36,588 nt of DNA from JAXJSP01 sp036310005 (GCA_036310005.1 JAXJSP010000041.1:1-36588), one strand, 5' to 3'; counted from the first letter of the stretch, positions 1 to 7,913 are shown. Notes: generated by a model not told the origin, from the letters alone. Made by a program: numbers and translations.

Positions 1-1
1 C

Positions 2-100
2 GTTTGCAAAGATGAGAGCGTAAAAGAAAGAATTGATACTCTCTATAAAAACAATCGATTTAAACTCGAGCCTATACCTTATTTTAAACCGAGCATATAA
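2..100 (+). CDS. C-terminal end of an unidentified protein (5' part outside window)
   Basis: An open frame enters from the left edge and ends at a TAA at 98-100. It gives about 32 residues, ending in PIPYFKPSI. The stop lies directly before a strong bidirectional terminator, which supports it as the real 3' end of a plus-strand gene. The fragment is hydrophilic and charged, with no motif I recognise, so no function is assigned. Confidence 0.55.
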   Translation, partial: VCKDESVKERIDTLYKNNRFKLEPIPYFKPSI

Positions 101-141
101 AAAAACACCTTGTAAAACAATGCGTTTTACAAGGTGTTTTT
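101..141. terminator. Bidirectional intrinsic terminator
   Basis: A perfect 18-bp inverted repeat (101-118 with 124-141) has a 5-nt loop and a T run on either strand. It separates the plus-strand gene fragment ending at 100 from the minus-strand methyltransferase ending at 145 and can serve both. Confidence 0.9.
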
Positions 142-144
142 TGC

Positions 145-861
145 TTATTTTTTCTTTAATATAATGGCAATAAAGTTTAAATATTTGCAAGCGCCGGCGT
201 CTATTGCCTTTTTGTCATTTGCGGAATATTCATTATCGCACTTTATCCAATCGTTCCAACATTCTTCATTACTTTCCATTTCGTGTACAGACACAATTTC
301 GCTGTCTTGTGACTTTGAAACGATGTTCTTCCAATACTCTATATCGTGAATGTAGTCTAACTGTTGAGGTGTCCAGGATAATAACAACTCGTTCGGAATA
401 TTATCATGGCAGTCCTTTTTCATTCCGGGAACTACGATATAAATGTAACCGCCTTTTTTAACAAAAGGCAAAAGTTTTTCATCAAGAAAAGCGGTATCTC
501 TGCCGAAATAATTGTAAGAGTCGGTGCTGACAACCGCATCAAAAAATTCTTTCTCAAATTTAAGGTCATTCGCATCTGCTTTCACAGCAACGATTTGCTT
601 TTCGCTAAGTCCCATTTGTGCAAAGAATTTTTGATTTTCTTCAGGCTCGCTCCAAAGGTCAGCCGCATAAACTTTAAAACCGTATTCTTTTGCCAGAAAT
701 ACGGATGTTATTCCCTGTCCGCTGCCTAAGTCCATAACCACAGAACCTGTCTTGATTTTGTTATCGAGCATAAGTTCTTCTTCGAGTTTTAAAGGGTTAG
801 GTCCCATAATTTTACTCTTAATTAAATCATTATCGTACTTTTTCGTTTTAATATATTCCAT
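145..861 (-). CDS. Class I SAM-dependent methyltransferase
   Basis: A 238-residue protein with a Rossmann-type methyltransferase core. Motif I is VMDLGSGQGITSVFLA at about residues 42-57, followed by an acidic residue after strand 2 (YAADLW) and a motif II-like FDAVVSTDSYNYF. This fold binds S-adenosylmethionine; the substrate cannot be read from the sequence, and a small-molecule methyltransferase of the YcgJ/UbiE-like kind fits best. It is probably cytosolic, with no signal peptide or membrane segment. The ATG at 861 follows an AAAGGGA ribosome binding site. The gene is monocistronic, has its own candidate promoter (918-946), and converges on the gene fragment at the left edge. Confidence 0.85.
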   Translation of the reverse strand: MEYIKTKKYDNDLIKSKIMGPNPLKLEEELMLDNKIKTGSVVMDLGSGQGITSVFLAKEYGFKVYAADLWSEPEENQKFFAQMGLSEKQIVAVKADANDLKFEKEFFDAVVSTDSYNYFGRDTAFLDEKLLPFVKKGGYIYIVVPGMKKDCHDNIPNELLLSWTPQQLDYIHDIEYWKNIVSKSQDSEIVSVHEMESNEECWNDWIKCDNEYSANDKKAIDAGACKYLNFIAIILKKK

Positions 862-917
862 TCATATTTTCCCTTTGTGCGGATAAAGTCAATCATTTAT
901 TCCGCTTTAATAAGTTT

Positions 918-946
918 ATCATATCATAAACTACAAAGCAAAACAA
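918..946 (-). promoter_or_regulatory. Candidate promoter for the methyltransferase
   Basis: Read on the minus strand, TTGTTT (941-946) is followed after 17 nt by TATGAT (918-923). It is a moderate match to a housekeeping sigma-A promoter, placed about 57 nt upstream of the start codon. Confidence 0.45.
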
Positions 947-990
947 TATAAAATGTCATATATTTTTTGTCGGATAAGTATCCAAAATTA

Positions 991-1019
991 TTGAAATTTA
1001 ACCTGTTTGCTGTATTATA
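991..1019 (+). promoter_or_regulatory. Candidate sigma-A promoter for the ABC transporter operon
   Basis: TTGAAA (991-996) is followed after 16-17 nt by TATTAT/ATTATA (1013-1019) with an upstream TG (extended -10). Transcription would begin near 1026, about 60 nt before the ABC ATPase start at 1086. Confidence 0.6.
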
Positions 1020-1085
1020 TTTATAGAGGAAAGTGTATTGGCAAAGTATTTGCCGATGAGATATATAAAATCAGGGGGAGTTTTT

Positions 1086-1796
1086 ATGCTTAAAATTGAA
1101 CACTTAACAAAAATTTACGGTGACAAAAAAGCGGTCGATGACCTTTCGTTACATATTAAACCGGGCGAAATTTACGGGTTTATAGGTCATAACGGAGCCG
1201 GAAAAACAACAACGCTGAAAGCCTGCTGCGGAATTTTACAGTATGACAGCGGCGAAATAACGGTTGACGGTGTCTCAATGAAAAAGGAGCCTATAACCTG
1301 TAAAAGTAAAATCGCATATATACCGGATAATCCCGAACTTTACGAATTTATGACAGGCGTTCAGTTTTTGAATTTTATAGCAGACATTTTTAAAGTCAGC
1401 ACGACCGACAGAAAAGAGCGCATAAAAAAATACGCAGACGCTTTTGAAATAACTGCCGACTTAAATCAATCGGTCTCCGCATATTCTCACGGTATGAAAC
1501 AAAAACTTGCTATTATTTCGGCACTTTTGCATGAGCCGAAACTTGTTATTATGGACGAACCTTTTGTAGGCCTCGACCCAAAAGCCACTCATTTGCTTAA
1601 AGAAATTATGAAAGATATGTGCTTAAAAGGCGCAGCGGTTTTCTTCTCAACTCACGTGTTGGATGTTGCCGAGAAACTTTGTGACAAGGTTGCTGTTATT
1701 AAAGGCGGAAAACTCATACGCTTTGGCACAATGGAGGAAGTCAAGGGTGACGCGTCACTTGAAGATGCGTTTCTTGAATTGGAGGAGACAAAATGA
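1086..1796 (+). CDS. ABC transporter ATP-binding protein
   Basis: A 236-residue ABC ATPase of the ABC-2 exporter (NatA/BcrA-like) type. Visible motifs are Walker A GHNGAGKTTT, a Q-loop region, a variant signature (SAYSHGMKQK, with SHGMK in place of SGGQ), Walker B LVIMDEPFVGLDP and switch His in STHVLD. It powers the membrane partner encoded next. An upstream in-frame TTG at 1038 would add 16 residues, but the ATG at 1086 follows a strong AGGGGGAG at 1073-1080 and starts the typical N-terminus MLKIEHLTKIYG, so I use it. The stop overlaps the permease start (ATGA), showing translational coupling. The exported substrate is unknown. Confidence 0.92.
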   Translation: MLKIEHLTKIYGDKKAVDDLSLHIKPGEIYGFIGHNGAGKTTTLKACCGILQYDSGEITVDGVSMKKEPITCKSKIAYIPDNPELYEFMTGVQFLNFIADIFKVSTTDRKERIKKYADAFEITADLNQSVSAYSHGMKQKLAIISALLHEPKLVIMDEPFVGLDPKATHLLKEIMKDMCLKGAAVFFSTHVLDVAEKLCDKVAVIKGGKLIRFGTMEEVKGDASLEDAFLELEETK

Positions 1797-3385
1797 CAAA
1801 AGCTCTTTTAAAAAAGCAGATGATGGAGGTCTTTTCCTGGTTATATAAAGATAAAAAAACCGGAAACAACCGCACTGCACAGGGAATTATCGCTTATGCA
1901 ATATTAAATCTTGTTGTTTTTGTTTTTCTCGGCTTTTGTATTTATTTTGTTGCATTAATGCTTTGCACTCCGCTTTTAAAGGCGGAGTCCGGCTGGATAT
2001 ATTGGTGCGTAATGGGACTTGTGTCAGTATTGCTCGGCGTATTCGGTAGCGTGTTTAGTACATATTCATCATTGTATCTTGCAAAAGATAATGATTTGCT
2101 CTTGTCTTCGCCGATACCTGTCACTCATATTTTGGTATCAAGACTGTTCGGTGTTTATGTAATAGGACTTATGTACGAACTTATCGTAATGGTGCCGACT
2201 GTTATTGTATGGTTAATAAAAGCACCGTTTTGTGTAATCGGTACACTCTGCGCGGTACTTATTCCGTTTGTGTTGTCGGTGTTTGTGCTTGTGTTGTCAG
2301 CGGTGCTCGGTTTGGTTGTCGCTTTGATTTCGAGTAAACTCAAAAATAAAAACTTCATCACCGTATTTATATCCCTTGTGTTTATTGCCGGATATTATTA
2401 TGTTTACAGCAGGGCTTATTCCTTGCTTGAAATGTTCTTGCAAAATATCGAATCGGTAGGAAATAAAATCAAAATCGTACTTTATCCGTTTTATCAGATG
2501 GGGCTGGCGGCAGAAGGGAACCTGTTGTCCATGCTGATTTTCACATTGATAATCGGCTGCTTGTTTTTAATAGTTTATTTTGTGCTCTCTCGCAGTTTTA
2601 TAGGGCTTGCAACAGCAAACAAGGGCAGCGCTAAAAAGGAATACAAAGCACAAAAACATAAAGTCGCTTCGGTGGGTAATGCCCTGTTTTTTAAAGAACT
2701 TCGCAGATTTACAGGCAGCGCGAACTATATGCTCAACTGCGGTTTCGGTATAATTTTAATGCCGATAGCGGCTGTGATACTCATTATTAAATTCGGCACT
2801 GTCAGCGAAATTTTTTCAGCACTTTCTTTGCAAAGTTTCTTGCCGCTTTTGTCGGTAACGGCAATATGTATGGTCGCTTCAATGAACGATATAACTTCTC
2901 CGTCTGTGTCCCTGGAGGGAAAAAATATATGGCTTGTTGAGTCTTTACCGGTTTTACCCGAACAAGTCCTGGCGGCAAAATTAAAGTTGCACCTGATTTT
3001 AACCTGTATTCCCGCAATACCGCTGATTATAGTGACAGAGTTGCTTATAAAACCCGATTTACTTTCTGCATTACTCATTCCGCTTACTGTGTTTGCGTTT
3101 ATTACATTGACAGCATCCTTCGGGCTTTTTATAAACCTTAAAATGCCGAATCTTAATTGGACAAACGAAATAGTACCGATAAAACAAAGTTTAGGCGTTT
3201 TAATCGCGCTGTTCAGCGGTTGGATAATAATTATGGTGCTCGCAGGAGTATATGCTTTGCTCGGTCGAATTTTTTTAAGCCCGTTTATGTATCTTGTGAC
3301 AGTTTTCATTCTGTTTGGGGTGCTTTCCGCAGTTTTGATTCGCTGGATTTATACAAAAGGCGCAAAAATATTTTCTGCGCTGTAA
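1793..3385 (+). CDS. ABC transporter permease (putative ABC-2 exporter subunit)
   Basis: A 530-residue polytopic membrane protein with roughly a dozen hydrophobic segments. A hydrophilic stretch near residues 275-300 (GSAKKEYKAQKHK) separates two membrane halves. It overlaps the ATPase gene by 4 nt and is surely its partner. The layout (two halves, fairly conserved loops such as LLSSPIPVTHIL and LEGKNIWLVESLPV) fits the large Firmicutes ABC-2 permease group often annotated as putative ABC exporter. Substrate unknown. The neighbouring LiaF-like gene hints at a cell-envelope role, which is inference. Confidence 0.85.
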   Translation: MTKALLKKQMMEVFSWLYKDKKTGNNRTAQGIIAYAILNLVVFVFLGFCIYFVALMLCTPLLKAESGWIYWCVMGLVSVLLGVFGSVFSTYSSLYLAKDNDLLLSSPIPVTHILVSRLFGVYVIGLMYELIVMVPTVIVWLIKAPFCVIGTLCAVLIPFVLSVFVLVLSAVLGLVVALISSKLKNKNFITVFISLVFIAGYYYVYSRAYSLLEMFLQNIESVGNKIKIVLYPFYQMGLAAEGNLLSMLIFTLIIGCLFLIVYFVLSRSFIGLATANKGSAKKEYKAQKHKVASVGNALFFKELRRFTGSANYMLNCGFGIILMPIAAVILIIKFGTVSEIFSALSLQSFLPLLSVTAICMVASMNDITSPSVSLEGKNIWLVESLPVLPEQVLAAKLKLHLILTCIPAIPLIIVTELLIKPDLLSALLIPLTVFAFITLTASFGLFINLKMPNLNWTNEIVPIKQSLGVLIALFSGWIIIMVLAGVYALLGRIFLSPFMYLVTVFILFGVLSAVLIRWIYTKGAKIFSAL

Positions 3386-3406
3386 TTTAAAGGAGGATGA
3401 TAGAAT

Positions 3407-4090
3407 ATGAAAAAATTAACAAAAATTTTATGGGGTATAGCACTTGTATTAGCAGGCGGAATTTTCGCCTTAAAGGCGCTCGGTCTTACAAACATTGAGG
3501 TTTTCTTTGACGGATGGTGGACTCTGTTTATTATCGTTCCGTGTTTAGTCGGTATTTTCACCGAGCGCGAAAAAACAGGCAATATTATCGGGTTTTTTAT
3601 AGGCGTGTTTTTATTGCTTTGTTGTCAGGAAGTTCTCGATTTCAGTATGTTCTGGAAATTAGCAGTTCCTGTTATTATAGTAGTTGTCGGCATTAAACTG
3701 ATTATAACTGCAATTATCGGCGATAAAGCAACAAAACTGCTTATTCAATCGCACAAAAGCGGCGATAATGTCAAGTCGGGTAGTGCGGTATTTTCGGGAC
3801 AGGATATAAACTATGGCGGCGAAGTATTTGAAGGCGCTGAATTAACTGCTGTTTTCGGCGGCATTGAATGTGACCTTAGAAATGCTGTAATCGAAAAGGA
3901 TACAGCAATTAACGCAACTGCTGTTTTCGGCGGTATTGATATTTTTGTTCCGGACAACATCAATGTAAAAATAACTTCAAATTCTGTTTTTGGCGGAGCA
4001 TCAAAGAAAAAAGGCAAGCCTTATGTTGAAAACGGTGTTACATTATATGTAAATGCAACATGTATATTCGGCGGAGTAGAGATTAAATAG
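3407..4090 (+). CDS. LiaF-like membrane protein with cell-wall-stress-response domain
   Basis: A 227-residue protein. Its N-terminal ~110 residues carry four hydrophobic helices (DUF5668-like). The C-terminal half is a soluble beta-repeat domain with recurring VFGGI(E/D) turns (AVFGGIECDL, AVFGGIDIFV, SVFGGASKK, CIFGGVEIK), the pattern of the LiaF C-terminal family. LiaF represses LiaRS-type envelope-stress systems in Bacillus; no LiaRS-type two-component genes lie nearby, so that role cannot be transferred here. The ATG at 3407 follows AAAGGAGG. It sits 21 nt after the ABC permease in the same operon, which suggests envelope sensing or export linked to that transporter (inference). Confidence 0.82.
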   Translation: MKKLTKILWGIALVLAGGIFALKALGLTNIEVFFDGWWTLFIIVPCLVGIFTEREKTGNIIGFFIGVFLLLCCQEVLDFSMFWKLAVPVIIVVVGIKLIITAIIGDKATKLLIQSHKSGDNVKSGSAVFSGQDINYGGEVFEGAELTAVFGGIECDLRNAVIEKDTAINATAVFGGIDIFVPDNINVKITSNSVFGGASKKKGKPYVENGVTLYVNATCIFGGVEIK

Positions 4091-4117
4091 CATCTTTTAA
4101 GAAAGGTAAAATAATTT

Positions 4118-4627
4118 ATGAAATGTGTTTTGAGAAAATGGCAACTGTCGGATGCAAAAGATTTGGCGGCAACTATCAATAACGAAAATATTTTGAATAA
4201 TTTGCGTGACGGAATTCCTTTTCCTTATACAGAGCAGGACGGAATAGATTTTATAACCTCTTTGCAGTCAAAGGATGAAAATTGCACCCTTGAATATGCC
4301 ATTATAGTTGATGACCGTCCGGTCGGAAGCATAGGCATATTCCGTCGGGATAATATTTACAAAAAGACCTGCGAACTCGGTTACTATTTGGCGCAGGAGT
4401 ATTGGGGCAAAGGAATTATGACAGACGCTGTCAGACAAATTTGTGACTATGTGTTCACACACACCGACATTATCCGTATTTTTGCAGAGGTTTATGCTGA
4501 TAATATCGGCTCTTGTCGCGTGCTTGAAAAAGCCGGATTTACTCTTGAAGGAATTATGAAAAACAATGCAATAAAAAACGGAAAAGTTTTAGATATGAAG
4601 TTGTATGCTCTCACAAGAGAGCCTTAA
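4118..4627 (+). CDS. GNAT acetyltransferase, RimJ/RimL type
   Basis: A 169-residue GNAT-fold protein. The acetyl-CoA pyrophosphate loop is in YWGKGIMTDAVRQI (about residues 90-103), preceded by ELGYYLAQEYWG. The C-terminal NIGSCRVLEKAGFTLEG is typical of the RimJ/RimL branch, which acetylates protein N-termini or small amines from acetyl-CoA. The substrate is not predictable. The ATG follows AGAAAGG. It is the fourth gene of the ABC/LiaF-like operon, 27 nt after its neighbour. Confidence 0.88.
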   Translation: MKCVLRKWQLSDAKDLAATINNENILNNLRDGIPFPYTEQDGIDFITSLQSKDENCTLEYAIIVDDRPVGSIGIFRRDNIYKKTCELGYYLAQEYWGKGIMTDAVRQICDYVFTHTDIIRIFAEVYADNIGSCRVLEKAGFTLEGIMKNNAIKNGKVLDMKLYALTREP

Positions 4628-4653
4628 AAAGATTTAAGAAAGACATATCATCA

Positions 4654-5064
4654 ATGACATTATTAAAATATTTATTTGAATATGACGAAAAAAGATATTG
4701 TAATTGTTTAAACCCCGAAAATCTGCCGGGAGTAAAAAAGAAGTCTTTTGTCTTGCCCTTTAAAGGCGGAGAAATCTGGTTTGAACATTTAGACGGAATG
4801 TATCAATTCACAGATTTGGTTCTTGAAAAACTTAAAAACGACAGTCGCAGTTTTCTTTTGTTGTCAAACCCCTCACATATAGGCTTTGTCTTGGACCAAA
4901 TGCTTGTAACAAAAGAGATAGCCCTGAAAATAGCAAATCTGCTGTGTGATGAGCGGAAAAAATTTATGCGCGTGTGCTTTATGGGTACCGACAAGAAAAT
5001 TAAAAAAAATGATTACTGCTGCTTTAAAAGAGAAAGCCGATTTTGCTTTCTGCTTTATAAATGA
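4654..5064 (+). CDS. Small unknown protein, frameshifted at an A8 tract (intact frame would end at 5101)
   Basis: As sequenced, the frame gives 136 residues. The last ~19 (NDYCCFKRESRFCFLLYK) look like out-of-frame translation. Directly after the run of eight A at 5002-5009, the +1 frame reads MITAALKEKADFAFC then FINDIEQAKEWLVSE and stops at 5099-5101. Removing one A would join both parts into a 148-residue protein whose stop touches the AGGAGAG of the next gene. The ending (IEQAKEWL) resembles the last helix of STAS/SpoIIAA-like domains, but this is a weak resemblance and no function is claimed. The cause could be a sequencing error, slippage-dependent expression or a true mutation. Confidence 0.7.
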   Translation: MTLLKYLFEYDEKRYCNCLNPENLPGVKKKSFVLPFKGGEIWFEHLDGMYQFTDLVLEKLKNDSRSFLLLSNPSHIGFVLDQMLVTKEIALKIANLLCDERKKFMRVCFMGTDKKIKKNDYCCFKRESRFCFLLYK

Positions 5065-5113
5065 CATAGAACAGGCAAAAGAATGGCTTGTGTCAGAATA
5101 AGGAGAGAGTTTT

Positions 5114-5599
5114 TTGAAAAAGAAAATACTAAACCCCGTCAGTATGCTTTTTATCGGCTTATTGCTCGGGGTAGTGAGTCGACTGCTTGATATTTATGCC
5201 GAGAATTTGGGAGAAATATTTTCGCAAATGGCAATATGGATACTGTTCGGAGTGCTTATTTCGATATACTCCGATTCTAAAAAACAGGCCATGCTTAATA
5301 TACTGCCTTTTTGTATAGGCATGCTTATAACCTATTACTTTGCGGCATTTATAACAAAAGGTGTTTATTCAACCGAGTTTATCATAGGCTGGACCGTGTT
5401 TGCGTTGTTTTCTCCGCTGATGGCTTATTTTACCCGGATGACCAAAGAAAAAGGTATATTTCCAAAGATAATCAGTGTCGGCATTATACTTGTGTCCTTG
5501 CTCTCAAGCGTGATTATGTTTGACAGAATAAGAATTTATGACATCATCATAAATGTTATAATTGCATACTTTTTGTTTGTAAAAAAGATAAAAAGATAG
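5114..5599 (+). CDS. Small integral membrane protein, function unknown
   Basis: A 161-residue, very hydrophobic protein with about five transmembrane segments, short loops and a basic C-terminus (FVKKIKR). The start is a TTG, chosen because AGGAGAG (5101-5107) lies 6-7 nt upstream and overlaps the intact-frame stop of the preceding gene. No catalytic or ligand-binding motif is visible. The pairing with a small soluble upstream protein suggests the two act together. It is the last gene of the operon, followed by a strong terminator. Confidence 0.75.
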   Translation: MKKKILNPVSMLFIGLLLGVVSRLLDIYAENLGEIFSQMAIWILFGVLISIYSDSKKQAMLNILPFCIGMLITYYFAAFITKGVYSTEFIIGWTVFALFSPLMAYFTRMTKEKGIFPKIISVGIILVSLLSSVIMFDRIRIYDIIINVIIAYFLFVKKIKR

Positions 5600-5613
5600 T
5601 TTAGTGTTAATTT

Positions 5614-5656
5614 AAAAAAGGTTATACCAAAGATTTGATTTGGTATAACCTTTTTT
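5614..5656. terminator. Bidirectional intrinsic terminator
   Basis: A perfect 18-bp inverted repeat (5614-5631 with 5639-5656), 7-nt loop, with A/T runs on both sides. It ends the six-gene plus-strand operon and also the minus-strand AraC-type gene ending at 5675. Confidence 0.9.
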
Positions 5657-5674
5657 GTGGTTTAAATATAAAAA

Positions 5675-6364
5675 TTAAAAGTATATGTTTTCAATCGGAC
5701 TTGTTGTTTCTTGTCGGTCTTTCTTTAAGGCCTTTATGCGGTAGTTTTTCGGTGTTGTTCCCTTGATTTTTAAAAAGCACCTGTCAAATGTCCTGACGGA
5801 ATTATATCCTACGGATGTCGCTATCTCGGTAATGGTTTTCTCGCTATTTTTGAGCATTTTACACGCGTTTTGAATTCGAATTGAATTTATATAATCATTA
5901 AAACTTATTTTAAGTTTCTTGTTAAACAACCTTGATATGTAAAACTGACTTATATGTAACTCATCCGACATCGACTGCAAGGATATATCGCTGTCATAAT
6001 TACTGTAACAGTAATTGATAATATCTTTGATAATATTAGAATCACCGGAGTTGTTTTCTACAAGCGTTAAATTTCTTAATAACTCGCTTAAAAGTATGAG
6101 CAAACAGCCTTTGATTTCGGCATCCGAATACACATCGTCATCGCTCAGACAATTGAAAATATCAGCAAGCACATTGACTATTTTCTTGCTTGACAGCGCG
6201 TTTTTATATATATTCGATACAGGCAGATGCTTTTTAAAAATTCTGCTCAGTTCAGGACAAATATCGGGCGATATAATAAGTAAGCGGCACTCGACAGGTT
6301 TTGTAATATCCGTATAATAGTGTATCTGGTGCGGAAAAGCAACAGTTCCTACAAGCGAGATTAT
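5675..6364 (-). pseudogene. 5'-truncated AraC-family transcriptional regulator
   Basis: The C-terminal ~100 residues are a full AraC double helix-turn-helix (SLQSMSDELHISQFYISRLF and ITEIATSVGYNSVRTFDRCF, then the family ending TPKNYR). Upstream, the same minus-strand frame stays open to 6364 and encodes part of the cupin-type sensor domain (GTVAFPHQIHYYTDI, then ECRLLIISPDI), then stops at 6365-6367. The first 40-50 residues of a normal ~280-residue regulator are missing, and no ATG, GTG or TTG precedes the GTG at 6172. A GTG-initiated 165-residue product would keep the DNA-binding domain but little sensor. At the break the sequence changes into the 3' end of an oxidoreductase gene on the other strand. 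Confidence 0.8.
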
Positions 6365-6446
6365 TTACAACCAGGCTATTATTGACGGTATCTGTAAATC
6401 TGCTGAACTCGGCAGAGAAGTCGAAATCGTTATTCCTGAAATCTGA
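6360..6446 (+). pseudogene. Remnant: last ~28 codons of a Gfo/Idh/MocA-type oxidoreductase
   Basis: The plus-strand frame ending at TGA 6444-6446 reads IYNQAIIDGICKSAELGREV, then EIVIPEI. This matches the usual C-terminal ending of NAD(P)-dependent sugar/inositol dehydrogenases of the Gfo/Idh/MocA family (pattern QAIIDGIYKSAELGREV). Nothing upstream in this frame belongs to that family; the preceding DNA is AraC coding sequence on the opposite strand. The terminator at 6463-6498 follows at normal distance, so the 3' end is original and the 5' portion has been lost. Confidence 0.7.
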
Positions 6447-6462
6447 TGAAAACAAATAAAAC

Positions 6463-6498
6463 AAAAACCGTAAACGATATAAGTCGTTTACGGTTTTT
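6463..6498. terminator. Bidirectional intrinsic terminator
   Basis: A 15-bp perfect stem (6463-6477 with 6484-6498), 6-nt loop, with T runs on either strand. It lies between the oxidoreductase remnant (plus) and the membrane protein gene ending at 6504 (minus). Confidence 0.88.
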
Positions 6499-6503
6499 TT
6501 ATT

Positions 6504-7277
6504 TTATTCTTCTTCGCTGTCCGATTCGTTTACAACAGGAATTAACGATGCTGCAATACCGTCAGTCTTTCTGTGCTTTAAATATACAATACCAAAGAAA
6601 GAAAATACTACCGCACCGATAAAGTTTACAAGTAAATCTTTCATTGTATCAATAAGACCTATATCCAGATAACCGCCGAGGTTCCATTGTTCTCCGTTAA
6701 TAACCACGGACTCGATATTAACTTTAATCGGCTCGTTAAGCCCCTCGGGGTTTAGTTTTACAGAGTTAATGGTATTAACTATCCAGTCTTTTTGCATATC
6801 CATTGAAAACAATCTGTCCATTCCGAATTCAAAAAATTCCCATAAAACACCGACCGTCATCGAAAAACAAAACGCTGTGAACGCTACAAAAAACGGTGAC
6901 ATTTTAAGTGAAAACTTCTCACTGCGGTTAAATATATCAATGAGCGCAAAACCGATAGCCGCCATTAAAAATCCGTTTGTTGTATGTAAGATAGTGTCCC
7001 AGATAGGTATTTTAACATAAAACGCACCGATTTCGCCGAGTATTTCAGCGCAGAAAATAAACAGCAGTATTATAGTTTCAAGACCTGTCGGAATACTTAT
7101 GCTGAGTTTCTTTTCAAGAATTTTAGGTAATGTAAAAAGAATAAGCGTAAGCAAACACAACAAAACATTCATATAATTGCCGAGTATCAACTGACGAATC
7201 ATTGTAATAAATACAAGCGCTGTCAGTACAAGTTCAATAACAGTCATTTTTCTTGTGCTCTTTTTTATCTTTGCCAA
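6504..7277 (-). CDS. YjdF/DUF2238-like integral membrane protein
   Basis: A 257-residue protein with about seven hydrophobic segments. It has family-like signatures WDTILHTTNGFLMAAIGF, GVLWEFFEFGMD and IDTMKDLLVNFIGA, in which His, Glu and Asp sit in or near membrane helices. A ~55-residue hydrophilic segment lies between the WEFFEF and DTMKDL helices. DUF2238/YjdF-like proteins have no well-established biochemical role. The C-terminus is polar and acidic (NESDSEEE). The ATG at 7277 follows AGGTAATC (GGAGG-like); the gene appears monocistronic. Confidence 0.75.
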   Translation of the reverse strand: MAKIKKSTRKMTVIELVLTALVFITMIRQLILGNYMNVLLCLLTLILFTLPKILEKKLSISIPTGLETIILLFIFCAEILGEIGAFYVKIPIWDTILHTTNGFLMAAIGFALIDIFNRSEKFSLKMSPFFVAFTAFCFSMTVGVLWEFFEFGMDRLFSMDMQKDWIVNTINSVKLNPEGLNEPIKVNIESVVINGEQWNLGGYLDIGLIDTMKDLLVNFIGAVVFSFFGIVYLKHRKTDGIAASLIPVVNESDSEEE

Positions 7278-7332
7278 TCAGATTACCTCCAAAGTTTAAA
7301 TTTGTAATTCAATTATATACAAATCACAGATT

Positions 7333-7794
7333 TTAAATGATTTTTTCCATACCGATTTTTTGCGGACAAAGTCCCATTTTTTCATAAAACTTCATAGCGC
7401 CTTTATTGCATGCCCAAACATTTAATGTCAAGTTGTAGCATAAGTTGCTTTTTGCAAAATCTAAGGCAAAATTATATAGTTTTTCACCGATTTTTTCACC
7501 TCTGCGGTTTTCATCAACACATAAATCGTCTATGTATAAAGTCTTTATATCTGTCAGAACATTGTCTTTTATTTGCTTTATTATTAAAAAAATATAACCC
7601 AAAATTTCACCGTTTTCCTCATACACGAAAACAGGTGTATTTTCGTCATTTAAAATCAGATTTAACTCTTGCGCGGTGTACTTTGTAGCAGGCCCTTTAA
7701 ATAAATCGGGACGCAGATTGTGATGCACCATATCAACTTGCAAAAGTAAGGATAAAATGCTGTCTGTGTCTTTTTGCGTCGCTTTTCTTATCAT
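7333..7794 (-). CDS. GNAT acetyltransferase
   Basis: A ~153-residue GNAT domain protein. It begins MIRKATQKDTDSILSLL, has YIDDLCVDENRRGEKIGEKL (acetyl-CoA loop RRGEKIG) near the middle and ends with NKGAMKFYEKMGLCPQKIGM, all standard GNAT elements. An ATG 9 nt further upstream (7803) sits directly against the AAAGGG ribosome binding site, while the ATG at 7794 has a normal ~9-nt spacing, so I use the latter. Substrate unknown. It lies downstream of a terminator that ends the uracil-type permease gene. Confidence 0.86.
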   Translation of the reverse strand: MIRKATQKDTDSILSLLLQVDMVHHNLRPDLFKGPATKYTAQELNLILNDENTPVFVYEENGEILGYIFLIIKQIKDNVLTDIKTLYIDDLCVDENRRGEKIGEKLYNFALDFAKSNLCYNLTLNVWACNKGAMKFYEKMGLCPQKIGMEKII

Positions 7795-7854
7795 TATAAT
7801 CATCCCTTTTAAATAATTATATCATAACAATCTTAAATTGAAAAGAAAAGATGT

Positions 7855-7893
7855 AAAAAAATGACACATTCAGTTTTTGAATGTGTCATTTTG
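7855..7893 (-). terminator. Intrinsic terminator of the uracil-type permease gene
   Basis: A 12-bp perfect stem (7861-7872 with 7878-7889) and 5-nt loop. The A run at 7855-7860 becomes the U tract on the minus strand. It lies 20-50 nt past the permease stop at 7914. Confidence 0.85.
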
Positions 7894-7913
7894 TCTGAAT
7901 TTGTATGCTTTAA

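Noticed and set aside
2725..3309. 194-residue minus-strand frame opposite the ABC permease
   Set aside because: It is antisense to a well-supported coding region, Ser/Ile/Thr-rich without motifs, with no ribosome binding site; it is a shadow frame.
6252..6464. A 70-residue minus-strand frame across the AraC/oxidoreductase junction
   Set aside because: It overlaps the AraC sensor-domain frame and the oxidoreductase remnant in the antisense direction, has no family pattern and no ribosome binding site.
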